Shown one piece after another: positions 18,028 through 26,743 of a stretch of DNA of 40,273 bases. How positions within the stretch are numbered: position 1 is the first letter of the stretch; every line of letters begins with the position of its first letter. A model generated the notes under the pieces. It saw nothing but the letters and a program-made list of their open reading frames with translations. It did no database searches and had not been told where the DNA came from. Made by a program: the position numbers and the translations under genes. Location: assembly GCA_017555085.1 (NCBI GenBank), contig JAFZHD010000033.1, forward strand, positions 1 to 40,273, read 5' to 3'. This DNA is from Muribaculaceae bacterium. GTDB taxonomy: Bacteria > Bacteroidota > Bacteroidia > Bacteroidales > Muribaculaceae.

Positions 18028-18047
18028 GTTTATAGTGGGTGTTAAAA

Positions 18048-19067
18048 TTATTGTTTGTTGTTTTTGAGACCGATTGCTTGGCTACAAGTGATGATGATAG
18101 TCTTGTAGATGTCTTCGGGGAAGCAACCGCGAGAAAGGTCGTTAACGGGGGCTGCGAGACCTTGGAGAACGGGGCCAACGGCCTGTGCACCTGCAAGGCG
18201 CTGAACGAGTTTGTAGCAGATGTTGCCCACTTCGAGAGAGGGGAACACAAGCACATTTGCTCGTCCGCTGAGGGGGCTGTTGGGGGCCTTGCTGCTTGCT
18301 ACACCGGGAACGATAGCGGCGTCGGCTTGCAACTCGCCGTCAAGAATAAGCTCGGGAGCCATTTCGTGAGCGATTTTAGTCGCTTCGATAACCTTGTCAA
18401 CGCGTTCGTGGCGTGCGCTGCCTTTGGTTGAGAAACTGAGGATTGCCACGCGAGGCTCGATGCCTGCGATGTCGCGGGCGGTTTGTGAAGCCGAAACGGC
18501 GATTTGAGCCAATTCGGGAGCAGTGGGCTCAGGGATAACTGCACAGTCGGCAAATACGAGCAAATCGTCGGTGCCATATTTAGAGCCTTCGGGGAGGAGC
18601 ATAACAAATGCACCCGAAACGACATTGATGCCGGGTTGTGTTTTGATAACCTGGAATGCGGCACGAAGCACGTTGCCGGTGGTGTTCATTGCACCTGCAA
18701 CCATACCGTCGGCGTGGCCGGCTTTAACCATAAGGCAACCCAAATAGAGAGGGTTGGCAGTGGTGAGTCGAGCTTCCTCTTCGGTTATGCCTTTGCTCTT
18801 GCGAAGGTCAAAATAGATGGGTGCATATCGGTCAATTACCGTTTCGTCTGCAGGGTTGACGATGGTTGCACGTTTGATGTTATCGAGATTGAGATCTTTG
18901 GCCATCGCAAGTATGTCATTGGGGTCGCCAACAAGAATGATGTCGGCAATACCATCGGCAATGATGCGGTCGGCTGCGGTGAGTGTACGAGGCTCCGTTC
19001 CTTCGGGGAGCACAATGCGTTGGCGTTGTTGCTTGGCTTTAAGCGTAAGCTTGTCAAAAAGTCCCAT
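18048..19067 (-). CDS. pta: Phosphate acetyltransferase
   Basis: Transfers acetyl from acetyl-CoA to phosphate, making the substrate of AckA. This is the short single-domain Pta form (339 residues), without the N-terminal DRTGG regulatory domains of the E. coli enzyme. Family motifs include KGITEEEA and the C-terminal signature region from NVLVFPSLEVGNICYKLVQR onward (about residues 259-278) with GPVLQGLAAPVNDLSRG. I use the ATG at 19067, giving MGLFDKLTLKAKQQ, rather than the one at 19106, which lies on the -7 box. Confidence 0.96.
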   Translation of the reverse strand: MGLFDKLTLKAKQQRQRIVLPEGTEPRTLTAADRIIADGIADIILVGDPNDILAMAKDLNLDNIKRATIVNPADETVIDRYAPIYFDLRKSKGITEEEARLTTANPLYLGCLMVKAGHADGMVAGAMNTTGNVLRAAFQVIKTQPGINVVSGAFVMLLPEGSKYGTDDLLVFADCAVIPEPTAPELAQIAVSASQTARDIAGIEPRVAILSFSTKGSARHERVDKVIEATKIAHEMAPELILDGELQADAAIVPGVASSKAPNSPLSGRANVLVFPSLEVGNICYKLVQRLAGAQAVGPVLQGLAAPVNDLSRGCFPEDIYKTIIITCSQAIGLKNNKQ

Positions 19068-19103
19068 ATTAATCTGAATAAATAGTGTTTTTGTTTTATA
19101 CTG

Positions 19104-19111
19104 CAAAAATA
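19104..19111 (-). promoter_or_regulatory. Bacteroidetes -7 box upstream of pta-ackA
   Basis: Minus-strand TATTTTTG matches TAnnTTTG, 36 nt before the chosen pta start. No convincing -33 TTTG was seen. Confidence 0.45.
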
Positions 19112-19210
19112 AGATTTTAATGGCAGAAATGAACCATTAAAAGCAGAAATTTCTCAAAACTGTGAAATTTTATTTTGAAGGTGGCCGATTTTGAGGCTGT
19201 CTGGGTGATA

Positions 19211-19250
19211 AAAACAATAATCCGCTACACGGGTGCAGCGGATTATTATA
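19211..19250 (-). terminator. Intrinsic terminator of rplS
   Basis: A perfect 11-bp stem AATAATCCGCT / AGCGGATTATT (19237-19247 with 19216-19226) followed by GTTTTTAT on the minus strand, 47 nt after the rplS stop. Confidence 0.88.
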
Positions 19251-19293
19251 TTTTTGTCTGAGCCGATTTCTCGGCTTAACATGTTGTCGACTA

Positions 19294-19650
19294 TTATTTG
19301 TTGACAACGCGACGCTCTTTGATACGAGCTTTTTTGCCTGTAAGGGCGCGGAGATAGTAAAGTTTAGCACGACGCACTTTACCATACTTGTTTACAGTGA
19401 TAGAGTCGATGAAGGGTGACTCGATGGGGAAGATGCGTTCAACACCGATGTTGTCGCTCATCTTGCGCACTGTGAAACGTTTTTTGTTGCCTTCGCCAGA
19501 GATACGGATAACAACACCGCGGTATTGTTGGATACGCTCTTTGTTACCTTCTTTGATGCGATAAGCGATAGTGATAGTGTCACCAGGGCCGAATTCGGGG
19601 TGCTGTTTGCCAGTAGCATAAGCTTCTTCGGCGATCTTAATTAAGTCCAT
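19294..19650 (-). CDS. rplS: 50S ribosomal protein L19
   Basis: Large-subunit protein at the 30S/50S interface. The conserved core is clear: [20 protein letters not shown], then [10 protein letters not shown], then [20 protein letters not shown] and a C-terminal KLYYLR segment with basic end. The 118-residue product from 19650 ([10 protein letters not shown]) matches the family start. The ATG at 19695 would add 15 atypical residues. Monocistronic, with its own -7 box and terminator. Confidence 0.97.
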   Translation of the reverse strand: MDLIKIAEEAYATGKQHPEFGPGDTITIAYRIKEGNKERIQQYRGVVIRISGEGNKKRFTVRKMSDNIGVERIFPIESPFIDSITVNKYGKVRRAKLYYLRALTGKKARIKERRVVNK

Positions 19651-19733
19651 TTTGTTTGATTGATTTAAAATGTTAACATTACTCGCAATATACACGGATT
19701 ACACTTTCCCGTCAGAGATTACGAAATCGTGCG

Positions 19734-19741
19734 CAAAGTTA
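19734..19741 (-). promoter_or_regulatory. Bacteroidetes -7 box upstream of rplS
   Basis: Minus-strand TAACTTTG, an exact TAnnTTTG match, 83 nt before the rplS start. The nearest TTTG upstream is only 12 nt away, so the -33 part is uncertain. Confidence 0.45.
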
Positions 19742-19813
19742 CAACATTTTTTTCAAACCGCCAAGAAACTGAGTGTGTTAAATTTATGGATATGAGCTGG
19801 AATGTCAAAAATG

Positions 19814-20431
19814 TCAGAAATCCCAATTGATGTTTTGTTTCACTATTTTTGCCGGATTGCCTGCCATAATAGAATTTTGTGGGCATTCTTTTGTGACAAC
19901 AGCATTTGCTCCTATGATTGAATTGTCATGGATGGTTGCTCCTTTTAGGATGGTTGCATTAGGGGCAATCCACACATGATTGGCGATTCTGATGTCGCGT
20001 GGATGGTTTAAGATGCTTTGCGTTGTGATGTCAAATATTTTGTGTATGTCGTTGTTGCGTAATGTTATGCCGTAGCTAAACATGCAGTTATCTCCAATGG
20101 TGATATTGGCGTCTTTTGAGATGATGTTACATCCTCTAATGCCTGTCTTTTCTCCGATTTGAACTGTGGAATTGCCTAATTGAGTGATAGAGCTTGTCCC
20201 TAAAAAGCTCGCCCTGTCAGCTAAAATTAGAGTGTTGTTATCTCCTGCGAGATAAATGTTTAAATCCCATAATCGGCAGTTGTCGCCAATTATGATTGTA
20301 TTATTGTTACCTCGGATAGTTATTTGTAACCCTTTTTTATGCACTTTGCCCATTTTTAGGGTGTTGTTCTTTCCCGAGGTCTTTATTGGGAAAAGATAGC
20401 GGTAGATTTTATGTAGAGTTTTTTTTATCAT
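19814..20431 (-). CDS. Hexapeptide-repeat acyltransferase (surface glycan locus)
   Basis: A left-handed beta-helix acyltransferase, probably O- or N-acetylating a sugar of a surface polysaccharide. From about residue 25 to 190 the sequence shows imperfect hexapeptide periodicity (for example NNTIIIGDNCRLWDL and DANITIGDNCMFSYG). The CoA-binding end is typical: IANHVWIAPNATILKGATI followed by GANAVVTKECP and AGNPAKIVK. The 205-residue length is normal for this group. It overlaps the upstream gene by 4 bp (ATGA) and is the last gene of the five-gene glycan operon. Acceptor sugar unknown. No terminator hairpin is visible right after it. Confidence 0.85.
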   Translation of the reverse strand: MIKKTLHKIYRYLFPIKTSGKNNTLKMGKVHKKGLQITIRGNNNTIIIGDNCRLWDLNIYLAGDNNTLILADRASFLGTSSITQLGNSTVQIGEKTGIRGCNIISKDANITIGDNCMFSYGITLRNNDIHKIFDITTQSILNHPRDIRIANHVWIAPNATILKGATIHDNSIIGANAVVTKECPQNSIMAGNPAKIVKQNINWDF

Positions 20432-21465
20432 GATCGTTTTCGGATTAAGGATGCTATTTTGATTTTGAGATTAAGCCAATGTACATGTTTGAGCTGGTAT
20501 GTGAATTCGGCTATTTGGCTCGATAGAGATTGTTTTGTGGAATTTGGAATTACGTGGTTGTTGCCAAATAACACTTCAGAAATGAATTGAGCCTCAGAGT
20601 TGTTGTCGGTGATGTGGATTGAGTGTTTGCCGATATTGAAATGTTGGCGAATGAGTTCTTTGAGTGCGATTAATTGTTCAAGATCGCCATTGTGCTCAAA
20701 CCAAATAAACGAAATGGGCTTGTTGGCTTTGTAGCAGTTGATGGTTTTGTCTTTGACCGCAATGGGATTTTGTGTCCAATCTTGTTGCTGATATATTTCT
20801 TTGACAAATTTCTCAAGCGATGACAGATTCAGGCGCAATTGGTTGATGTAGCCGATAGTGTTGTCTTGGCTGATGAGAGAAGTTATGATTTGGACGTTTT
20901 CTTTTGTTCCGACTTTGGGCCAAATGCAGGCAACATGTATGTTGGGAAGCCATTTAACCATTTCGTGTGCGATTGTATCGAGGCAATGCCAACCTAAGCC
21001 GCGTTGTTTGAAATACTCGTAATTAAAAGCACGCTTGGCTGTTGTGTCTTTAAATTGGACAATGGTGGCATTTTTGTTGAAAAAAGCCAGGGCTGCAACT
21101 CTATGGGCTCCATCAAGAATGACGCCATTTGAATCTACGGGAATGAGAGATTTGTCGGGGTCGAATTCAGTCGCAGAGAATTGGTAGATGATATTGTCAA
21201 AAGCATTGATAAAGTCTTCGATGCCATTTTTGTCGTTTCTTCCGGGCTCTTTGAGATCGGGGTTGAATGCCTGTATGTGCTCGGCATAAATTTCTTTTGC
21301 AGATGTGTTGTTGTTCTCTTTGTTGACAATGTAATAAATCTTGGCAAATAAGTCAAATCGCGCTGATGTTAATAGCGTTCTTGCATTTACCGATTTGACT
21401 TCGTAGGATTTGTTTGCCAAATTATAAATGTCAATAGTATGTTGTTGTAATTTGTCAAGAATCAT
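20428..21465 (-). CDS. Protein with ParB-like DGAHR motif, glycan locus, unknown function
   Basis: A 345-residue protein that I cannot assign with certainty. Around residues 108-128 there is a segment with SLIPVDSNGVILDGAHRVAA (split here only by convention), matching the DGxHR core found in ParB/sulfiredoxin-fold proteins. Proteins with this core also occur in capsule and LPS clusters, where they may act as kinases or nucleotide-dependent enzymes. The C-terminal half has no recognised motif. I choose the ATG at 21465 because it lies 1 bp after the stop of the preceding gene (TAATATG), consistent with translational coupling. An in-frame ATG at 21519 would overlap that gene by 53 bp. It overlaps the acyltransferase gene by 4 bp. 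The context implies a role in surface-glycan assembly. Confidence 0.72.
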   Translation of the reverse strand: MILDKLQQHTIDIYNLANKSYEVKSVNARTLLTSARFDLFAKIYYIVNKENNNTSAKEIYAEHIQAFNPDLKEPGRNDKNGIEDFINAFDNIIYQFSATEFDPDKSLIPVDSNGVILDGAHRVAALAFFNKNATIVQFKDTTAKRAFNYEYFKQRGLGWHCLDTIAHEMVKWLPNIHVACIWPKVGTKENVQIITSLISQDNTIGYINQLRLNLSSLEKFVKEIYQQQDWTQNPIAVKDKTINCYKANKPISFIWFEHNGDLEQLIALKELIRQHFNIGKHSIHITDNNSEAQFISEVLFGNNHVIPNSTKQSLSSQIAEFTYQLKHVHWLNLKIKIASLIRKRS

Positions 21466-21466
21466 A

Positions 21467-22162
21467 TTAAATGCGTAGAAAGTGTTTGATTGATACCAAA
21501 ATTTCAATAATTCGAACAAAAGTGTCGAATTTCCAATGCCTGGCTTTGAGGCGAATGTCTTTTTTTATGAGACTTTTGGTGATAATATTTTTGCGATTCA
21601 AAATTACAGTTTTGTCCTGTGTGTATGTATATTGATAGCCGTTGCTTACCATGAATTTTTCGAGAATCATGACTAAGTCGGTGGCTGAGTCGTTTGAAGG
21701 TAGGTCTATATTTAAGTCTGCCGACAATTGTCGGAAAGTAGTTAGGTAGTCGGCGCTAATTGACTTTTTTTGGATGGTGGCGTGGTATGCCAAAGTGTAG
21801 AATAAATTGACTTTGTCCATGATGTAGAAGCCGTCCTGGTGCTTTACTTTGGAGCAAAGTATGCTTTTCTGCCATTTGGTATCGTAATACCCATCGCCGA
21901 CATGTCGAAGGTCTAAACTTACTTTTTTGTTGTTGATGTATATGTAGTAGTGGGTGAAATCATTAGGAAGGCATTGTGTCGCGTTGACGACTTCGGCAAA
22001 TTTTGTAGAGCATTCGCAGAGAATGTCAATGTCGGCATGTCCATTGATGAATAGGTCTTCGGTCATTAAACCGGAATAGTTGCGCATGACGACATATTCA
22101 ACCTTGTGGAGGTCGAGCAATTTAACGACTTCGGCAAAGTTATTGTATTGGGCTGTTTTCAT
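21467..22162 (-). CDS. Nucleotidyltransferase-fold protein (glycan locus)
   Basis: A 231-residue protein with features of the polymerase-beta-like nucleotidyltransferase fold. A GHADIDIL segment supplies the DxD pair (D44, D46), and a later SLDLRHVGDGYYD segment (about residues 86-98) could give the third carboxylate. Similar proteins appear in capsule loci and are annotated as nucleotidyltransferase-family, some related to the LicD/phosphotransfer type. Substrate unknown. It overlaps the end of the GT2 gene by 23 bp and is 1 bp from the next gene. No membrane helices or signal peptide were seen. Confidence 0.7.
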   Translation of the reverse strand: MKTAQYNNFAEVVKLLDLHKVEYVVMRNYSGLMTEDLFINGHADIDILCECSTKFAEVVNATQCLPNDFTHYYIYINNKKVSLDLRHVGDGYYDTKWQKSILCSKVKHQDGFYIMDKVNLFYTLAYHATIQKKSISADYLTTFRQLSADLNIDLPSNDSATDLVMILEKFMVSNGYQYTYTQDKTVILNRKNIITKSLIKKDIRLKARHWKFDTFVRIIEILVSIKHFLRI

Positions 22163-23141
22163 AATGAACTGTAATGAAATGTTGTTTGCGAAATCGGTTA
22201 ATTAATCTGTCGAAAATATTGAATATGCTATATGCGCATGAGTGTGACATGAGTTTGTATCTGAGAGAATTGCTCATGTATTTGTCAAATAGCGGCTTGT
22301 GACGATTTGATGCGGTTTCCCAATATTGAAGGATCTCTTTGTGATTCTCTGGGTTAGATTTTGCCGTGTGAAGCATGTTGGAACATAAATTCCAATATTG
22401 CTTGACCATTAAGCCCAATAGGTTGGGGTAATTGTTGCCAATGAACAAAATGCGGTCTTCATACCCTTTTAGTAGATCGATGATTTTGGGGCTTAATGTG
22501 CCCGAAATGGAGTCGTTTCGTTGTCTATAATAATAAAATGGAGTTGGAATAATGCCGTAGGTTGGGGCTTGGTCGATGACTAAATGCTTCCAGTATGAAT
22601 CTTCAAAAAACACTCCTTTTTTGAATGGCGCTTTTTTGATGATTGACGCTTTGAATAGCTTGCCCCATGCAAAATTTTTGAGAAAGTCATTTTTGATAAG
22701 AGCCTCCATGGCTTGCTCGCGGGAAAGGGTGAGCGGCGTTGTTATTGTGTTGTTGTATGTTCGTCGGTCGCTGTAGGCATAGAAAAACCCGCCTTGGACT
22801 ATGTCGCAATTGTTGTCGATGGCGAAGTCCAATAACGAAGAAATTGCATTTGGCGCAAGCCAGTCATCGCTGTCAAGGAAATAAATGTATTCTCCTTGTG
22901 CTATTTTGATGCCTGCGTTTCGGGCGTCAGATAGCCCTCCGTTTTCTTGATGAATAACGGTTGTGTTGTTGTGGGTCTCGGCGTATAGATCGCAGATTTT
23001 ACCTGAGTTGTCGGTGCTGCCATCATCAACGAGAATTACCTCAAATGCTTGGCCTTGTTGGGAGTAAACGGAGTCAAGGCATTGTTTGAGGTATGGCTCA
23101 ACATTGTAAACGGGGACTATTATTGAAACCGAAACATTCAT
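22140..23141 (-). CDS. Family 2 glycosyltransferase
   Basis: Inverting GT-A glycosyltransferase that probably adds a sugar to a lipid-linked repeat unit at the cytoplasmic face of the membrane. The family signature is complete: SIIVPVYNVEPYLKQCLDS at the N terminus, D39-D40 in VDDGSTDNS, QENGGLSDARNAGI, and the metal-binding D90-x-D92-D93 in FLDSDDWL. The region after residue 210 is variable, as usual, and determines the acceptor. The 333-residue length is typical. It overlaps the flippase gene by 4 bp and the next gene by 23 bp. Donor and acceptor cannot be inferred. Confidence 0.92.
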   Translation of the reverse strand: MNVSVSIIVPVYNVEPYLKQCLDSVYSQQGQAFEVILVDDGSTDNSGKICDLYAETHNNTTVIHQENGGLSDARNAGIKIAQGEYIYFLDSDDWLAPNAISSLLDFAIDNNCDIVQGGFFYAYSDRRTYNNTITTPLTLSREQAMEALIKNDFLKNFAWGKLFKASIIKKAPFKKGVFFEDSYWKHLVIDQAPTYGIIPTPFYYYRQRNDSISGTLSPKIIDLLKGYEDRILFIGNNYPNLLGLMVKQYWNLCSNMLHTAKSNPENHKEILQYWETASNRHKPLFDKYMSNSLRYKLMSHSCAYSIFNIFDRLINRFRKQHFITVHYENSPIQ

Positions 23142-24679
23142 CTGTTATTGGCTTTTTGAGGGAGATGTTTTTTTAAGAAGTTAATCGCTGCTGTTCGGTC
23201 TTGCTTGTTTATGATAAGCCAATATGTGGCCGTAGCTGTCGCAATGACGGAAATTAAGCAACATGCGGTTAATCGGAAGAAAGATTGGTCAAGGTAAATA
23301 TGGATAACTCCTACCGCCATTGAGGCCAAGGCTAAGACAAGTATGCTTGAGCAAAAACTAATTATTGTTTTTGTTGCGCAGAATGATGGTACTTGTTTTT
23401 TTGCGATTGAAATAGAAGCTACGGTGGCAAGAATAAACGAGGCTAGTTGTAGATAATAGGCCCACTGAGGTTGTGAGTTATGTTTGAATGCTATATAAAC
23501 AAAAGGAAGGCAGATGATGTAAAAAGAACTTGAAATCAGGCTCATTAGTTTGATATTGCCTGTCGCTTGAATGATTGTGTTGATGATGTTTTTGGCTAAG
23601 AAGAAAATATTGGTGATTAATGCAACGCGGCAAAATGTCGCGGTGAATTTTGGCGGGTTGCCCAGCCATAAGTACAGCACATAATCAATTTCAAAAAATA
23701 AAGGAATGCTAATAGCTCCTAACAATATTATTGAGAACGACACGGATTTATCATGAATGGATTGCATCTTGCCAATATCTCCTTGTGCATAACTTTTGAT
23801 GATTTGAGGTCTCATCGCATTAAAAGTGTTGGAGCAAAGTCCGCTGATTGCGCTGCTTACAGTGGTGGTTACTGAAGCCGCTGCATTTACAACAACGCCA
23901 CCAAATAAATTAAGCAAAATGTTTAGGCCGTTATTATGTGTTGTTTGGCAGATGTGGTTGTATAGGTTCCATCCCGAGAAAGTTAGCATTGGTTTTAGCA
24001 GTTCTTTGTCGAGGGTGGGGGTGGTGCGGCATTCGGGGAATTGGCGGTGGCAGTAGATGCGATAGATTGTCAGCACTATGATGCTAACAGTTACCGATAG
24101 TGCGCCATATAATATGAGTTTGTCGTAGTTGCCTATCGCGAGCAGGTAAACGATGAGCAGTCGCAACACAGAGTTGATGATTTCGACATAGGCATATACG
24201 CCCATTCGCTCGTGGGCTATGATGCAGGCGTTGTAGGGGACTTGAGTGATGCCGATTGCTGTTGAGAGTATCGAGAATTGGTATACCCAATGGGCGGCCG
24301 TCATTCGGTCGGCAGGGATGACGAGTTTGTTGTTGAGAAACCACAGACCGACTGTTTCGGCAAGAACCACCACGACCAATGCGATGCCGAGGTGTATGGT
24401 GAACGCCGATGCGAATGTGCGGTTGAGGCGGTCTTTGTCGCCGCTGCCAAGTTCGACCGTGATAAATCGCGAAGTGGCGCCGGCCATCGACGAGTTAAGA
24501 AAGCCGGCCATGGCAATGATGCTGCCCACGACTCCATATATGCCATAGTCGTCGACGCCCAATGTGGCAAGAATAACGCGCGAGGTGTATAGGCCCACTA
24601 CTATTGTAATGAGCATGCGCATGTACAAAAATACGGCGTTTTTGGCGATGCGGCGATTATTTGACGCGTTGTCGTTCAT
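23138..24679 (-). CDS. Polysaccharide flippase (Wzx-like, MOP superfamily)
   Basis: An inner-membrane exporter of lipid-linked oligosaccharide units, 513 residues with 12-14 hydrophobic segments. The N terminus carries the polysaccharide-biosynthesis pattern (RRIAKNAVFLYMRMLITIVV followed by GLYTSRVILATLGVDDYGIYG) seen in Bacteroidetes Wzx proteins. I use ATG 24679 (MNDNASNNRR) instead of 24709, because the latter adds ten hydrophobic residues lying on the promoter box. It is first gene of the glycan operon, with a TATCTTTG box 28 nt upstream, and it is divergent from the tRNA operon. Confidence 0.9.
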   Translation of the reverse strand: MNDNASNNRRIAKNAVFLYMRMLITIVVGLYTSRVILATLGVDDYGIYGVVGSIIAMAGFLNSSMAGATSRFITVELGSGDKDRLNRTFASAFTIHLGIALVVVVLAETVGLWFLNNKLVIPADRMTAAHWVYQFSILSTAIGITQVPYNACIIAHERMGVYAYVEIINSVLRLLIVYLLAIGNYDKLILYGALSVTVSIIVLTIYRIYCHRQFPECRTTPTLDKELLKPMLTFSGWNLYNHICQTTHNNGLNILLNLFGGVVVNAAASVTTTVSSAISGLCSNTFNAMRPQIIKSYAQGDIGKMQSIHDKSVSFSIILLGAISIPLFFEIDYVLYLWLGNPPKFTATFCRVALITNIFFLAKNIINTIIQATGNIKLMSLISSSFYIICLPFVYIAFKHNSQPQWAYYLQLASFILATVASISIAKKQVPSFCATKTIISFCSSILVLALASMAVGVIHIYLDQSFFRLTACCLISVIATATATYWLIINKQDRTAAINFLKKHLPQKANNR

Positions 24680-24706
24680 GGTCGGTATAATTATTTTTAC
24701 AAAAAA

Positions 24707-24714
24707 CAAAGATA
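24707..24714 (-). promoter_or_regulatory. Bacteroidetes -7 box of the glycan operon
   Basis: Minus-strand TATCTTTG, an exact TAnnTTTG match, 27 nt before the flippase ATG. No TTTG is found at the usual distance; the closest is 26 nt upstream. Confidence 0.45.
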
Positions 24715-24850
24715 CGATTTATTGTTGAATAAAAAAACATCAAAATTTTTTGAAATTTTTTTTCAGTGGGTTAGCAGTTGATGCTTAAAAGATTAGAGTC
24801 TGAAAACGGGTTTTGACTAAAATTTTTCAAGAAAAAAAGTTGTTCAAAAT

Positions 24851-24881
24851 TTTGGTAGTTTAAAAATAATGCCTACCTTTG
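24851..24881 (+). promoter_or_regulatory. Promoter of the tRNA operon
   Basis: TTTG (24851-24854), 19 nt, TACCTTTG (24874-24881): a full Bacteroidetes housekeeping promoter 10 nt before the first tRNA. Confidence 0.85.
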
Positions 24882-24891
24882 CATCGCAATT

Positions 24892-24964
24892 GCGAAAATA
24901 GCTCAGTTGGTAGAGCACAACCTTGCCAAGGTTGGGGTCGCGGGTTCGAGTCCCGTTTTTCGCT
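24892..24964 (+). tRNA. tRNA-Gly (GCC), copy 1
   Basis: 73 nt cloverleaf without encoded CCA. The acceptor GCGAAAA pairs with TTTTCGC, the D arm is GCTCAGTTGGTAGAGC, the anticodon stem CAACC/GGTTG holds loop TTGCCAA (anticodon GCC), and the T arm is CGGGTTCGAGTCCCG. Discriminator U. Confidence 0.97.
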
Positions 24965-25013
24965 CAAAGAGAACAATGAAATATTTTAATCAACCTCGCA
25001 GAGATGCTTTAAT

Positions 25014-25086
25014 GCGAAAATAGCTCAGTTGGTAGAGCACAACCTTGCCAAGGTTGGGGTCGCGGGTTCGAGTCCCGTTTTTCGCT
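25014..25086 (+). tRNA. tRNA-Gly (GCC), copy 2, identical to copy 1
   Basis: All 73 nt are identical to the copy at 24892-24964. The two are separated by an unrelated 49-nt spacer, so they arose by tandem duplication or are kept identical by gene conversion. Confidence 0.97.
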
Positions 25087-25122
25087 CAAATAAATTTCTG
25101 TCTCAGTGATGGATTGATTAAT

Positions 25123-25206
25123 GTCCGGGTGGTGGAATTGGTAGACACGCTACTTTGAGGGGGTAGTGGCCGTTCGGCTGTGTGAGTTCGAATCTCATCT
25201 CGGACA
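25123..25206 (+). tRNA. tRNA-Leu (GAG)
   Basis: 84 nt with a long class II variable arm (TGGCCGTTCGGCTGT region). The acceptor GTCCGGG pairs with CTCGGAC (one G-U), the anticodon stem CTACT/GGTAG holds loop TTGAGGG (anticodon GAG), and the T arm contains GTTCGAATC. Discriminator A. No encoded CCA. Confidence 0.96.
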
Positions 25207-25217
25207 CTTTCATTGAA

Positions 25218-25257
25218 GAAAGAGCGTTATCTGTTATCAGATGACGCTCTTTTTTTG
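25218..25257 (+). terminator. Intrinsic terminator of the tRNA operon
   Basis: Stem AGAGCGT(T)ATCTG-TTAT-CAGAT(G)ACGCTCT at 25221-25250 followed by TTTTTTG, 14 nt after the tRNA-Leu end. Confidence 0.9.
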
Positions 25258-25281
25258 TTTGTATATTATTTCGTATTTTTG
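25254..25281 (+). promoter_or_regulatory. Probable promoter of the second NhaC-type gene
   Basis: TATTTTTG (25274-25281), followed by the GCGG often seen in Bacteroidetes, with TTTG at 25254-25257 (16-nt spacing, slightly short) within the terminator T tract. Confidence 0.45.
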
Positions 25282-25320
25282 CGGTGTTGAAAAAGTATCA
25301 GTAACACCAATGTTGAAACT

Positions 25321-26616
25321 ATGACCGAAATGAATCATATAAGCCACCGACGCGGACTGTTGGCAATATCGCCGATAGTGCTATTTCTTGTGTTTTATCT
25401 TGTAGTGTCGTTGGCGATTGGCGATTTTTATAAGATGCCCATTGCCGTGGCTATGCTTGTGGCTGCTGTGTGGGCCGTGATTATATATCGCGGACAGCCG
25501 TTGTCGCGTCGCATTGAGATTTTCTCAAAAGAGGCCGGCAACAGCAATGTGGTGTATATGGTGTGGATATTTGTGCTTGCGGGGGCGTTTGCCTCGTTGG
25601 CTAAGGGTATCGGTGCAATTGATGCCACGGTAAACCTGACGCTGAAATATCTGCCGCCGTCGTTGCTGATTCCGGGCATGTTCTTTGCTGCGTGTTTTAT
25701 CTCGTTGTCAATCGGCACATCGGTGGGCACTGTGGTAGCGCTGACACCGTTGGCTGTGAATTTGGCCGAAACGGCAGGCGGAAATGTACCGTTCTTTGTG
25801 GCTGTGGTGCTCGGCGGTGCGTTCTTTGGTGATAATCTGTCGTTTATATCTGACACCACTATTGCCGCAACGCGCACCCAAGGATGCAGCATGAGCGATA
25901 AGTTCAAGGCCAATTTGTGGATTGCGTTGCCGGCGGCTCTCATCACGCTTGTCGTGTATGCCTTTATGGGAATGGATGTGGCACCTATCGAGATAACCGA
26001 GTCGGTTAATCTGTTGCTCATCTTGCCTTATCTGCTGATTATTGTGCTTGCCATCACGGGGCTGAATGTGACCGTGGTGCTTGTGTCGGGCATATTGGCA
26101 TCGGTGGTTGTGGCTGCGATTTCGGGCTATGGAATGCTCGATTTGGCCGGATTTATGGGCGCGGGCATTGACTCGATGGGCAATCTGATTATAATCACAA
26201 TGCTTGCCGCCGGGATGCTCGGCATTATCAAGGCTGCCGGTGGTGTCAACTATATTTTGCAGTGTCTGACAGCACGCATTTCGGGCGTGAAAGGAGCGCA
26301 GGCATGCATTGCATTTCTTGTCGCAATCGTGAATATGTGTACGGCAAACAACACCGTGGCCATTATTGCTGTCGGCTCGTTGTCAAAGAGCATTGCCGAG
26401 CGCTATGGCATTGATGCTCGCAAGGCGGCGAGTCTGCTCGACACCTGTTCGTGCATCGCGCAGTGTCTCATTCCCTATGGCGCACAAACGCTGCTAGCGA
26501 CATCGCTTGCGGGCATTTCGCCTGCCGCGCCGTGGGGCTATCTCTATTACCCCTGGGCGCTGATTGTGATGGTTGCATTGTCGATAATCTTCCGTTTTCC
26601 GCGTCGTTTAAGTTAA
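25321..26616 (+). CDS. Na+/H+ antiporter, NhaC family (second copy)
   Basis: Inner-membrane antiporter of 431 residues with about 10-11 hydrophobic segments. The NhaC-like signature FGDNLSFISDTTIAATRTQG (about residues 170-189) is clear, and SIGTSVGTVVALTPLAVNLA precedes it. It is shorter than the copy at 11508-12950 and clearly diverged, so it is not a recent duplicate. The physiological cation is unknown. An alternative in-frame ATG three codons downstream (25330) is equally plausible. It is monocistronic, between the tRNA operon terminator and the M16 protease gene. Confidence 0.88.
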   Translation: MTEMNHISHRRGLLAISPIVLFLVFYLVVSLAIGDFYKMPIAVAMLVAAVWAVIIYRGQPLSRRIEIFSKEAGNSNVVYMVWIFVLAGAFASLAKGIGAIDATVNLTLKYLPPSLLIPGMFFAACFISLSIGTSVGTVVALTPLAVNLAETAGGNVPFFVAVVLGGAFFGDNLSFISDTTIAATRTQGCSMSDKFKANLWIALPAALITLVVYAFMGMDVAPIEITESVNLLLILPYLLIIVLAITGLNVTVVLVSGILASVVVAAISGYGMLDLAGFMGAGIDSMGNLIIITMLAAGMLGIIKAAGGVNYILQCLTARISGVKGAQACIAFLVAIVNMCTANNTVAIIAVGSLSKSIAERYGIDARKAASLLDTCSCIAQCLIPYGAQTLLATSLAGISPAAPWGYLYYPWALIVMVALSIIFRFPRRLS

Positions 26617-26743
26617 ATAATGCTTAAAAACGGCCCGTCGTGCAACTTTTTGGGATAAATTGCATCTAAAAAGGCAGATTTTATATAACTTGCACCGTTT
26701 TTCACATTAATATAAAAATAGAAATCACAAAAATACAAACCAA

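Noticed and set aside
24892..25206. tRNA cluster as an integration site of a mobile element
   Set aside because: No integrase gene, no direct repeat of a tRNA 3' end outside the tandem copies and no element boundaries seen on either side.
11508..26616. The two NhaC-type genes as a recent duplication
   Set aside because: They share the FGDxxSxxSDTT signature but differ in length and most positions, so they are old paralogues.
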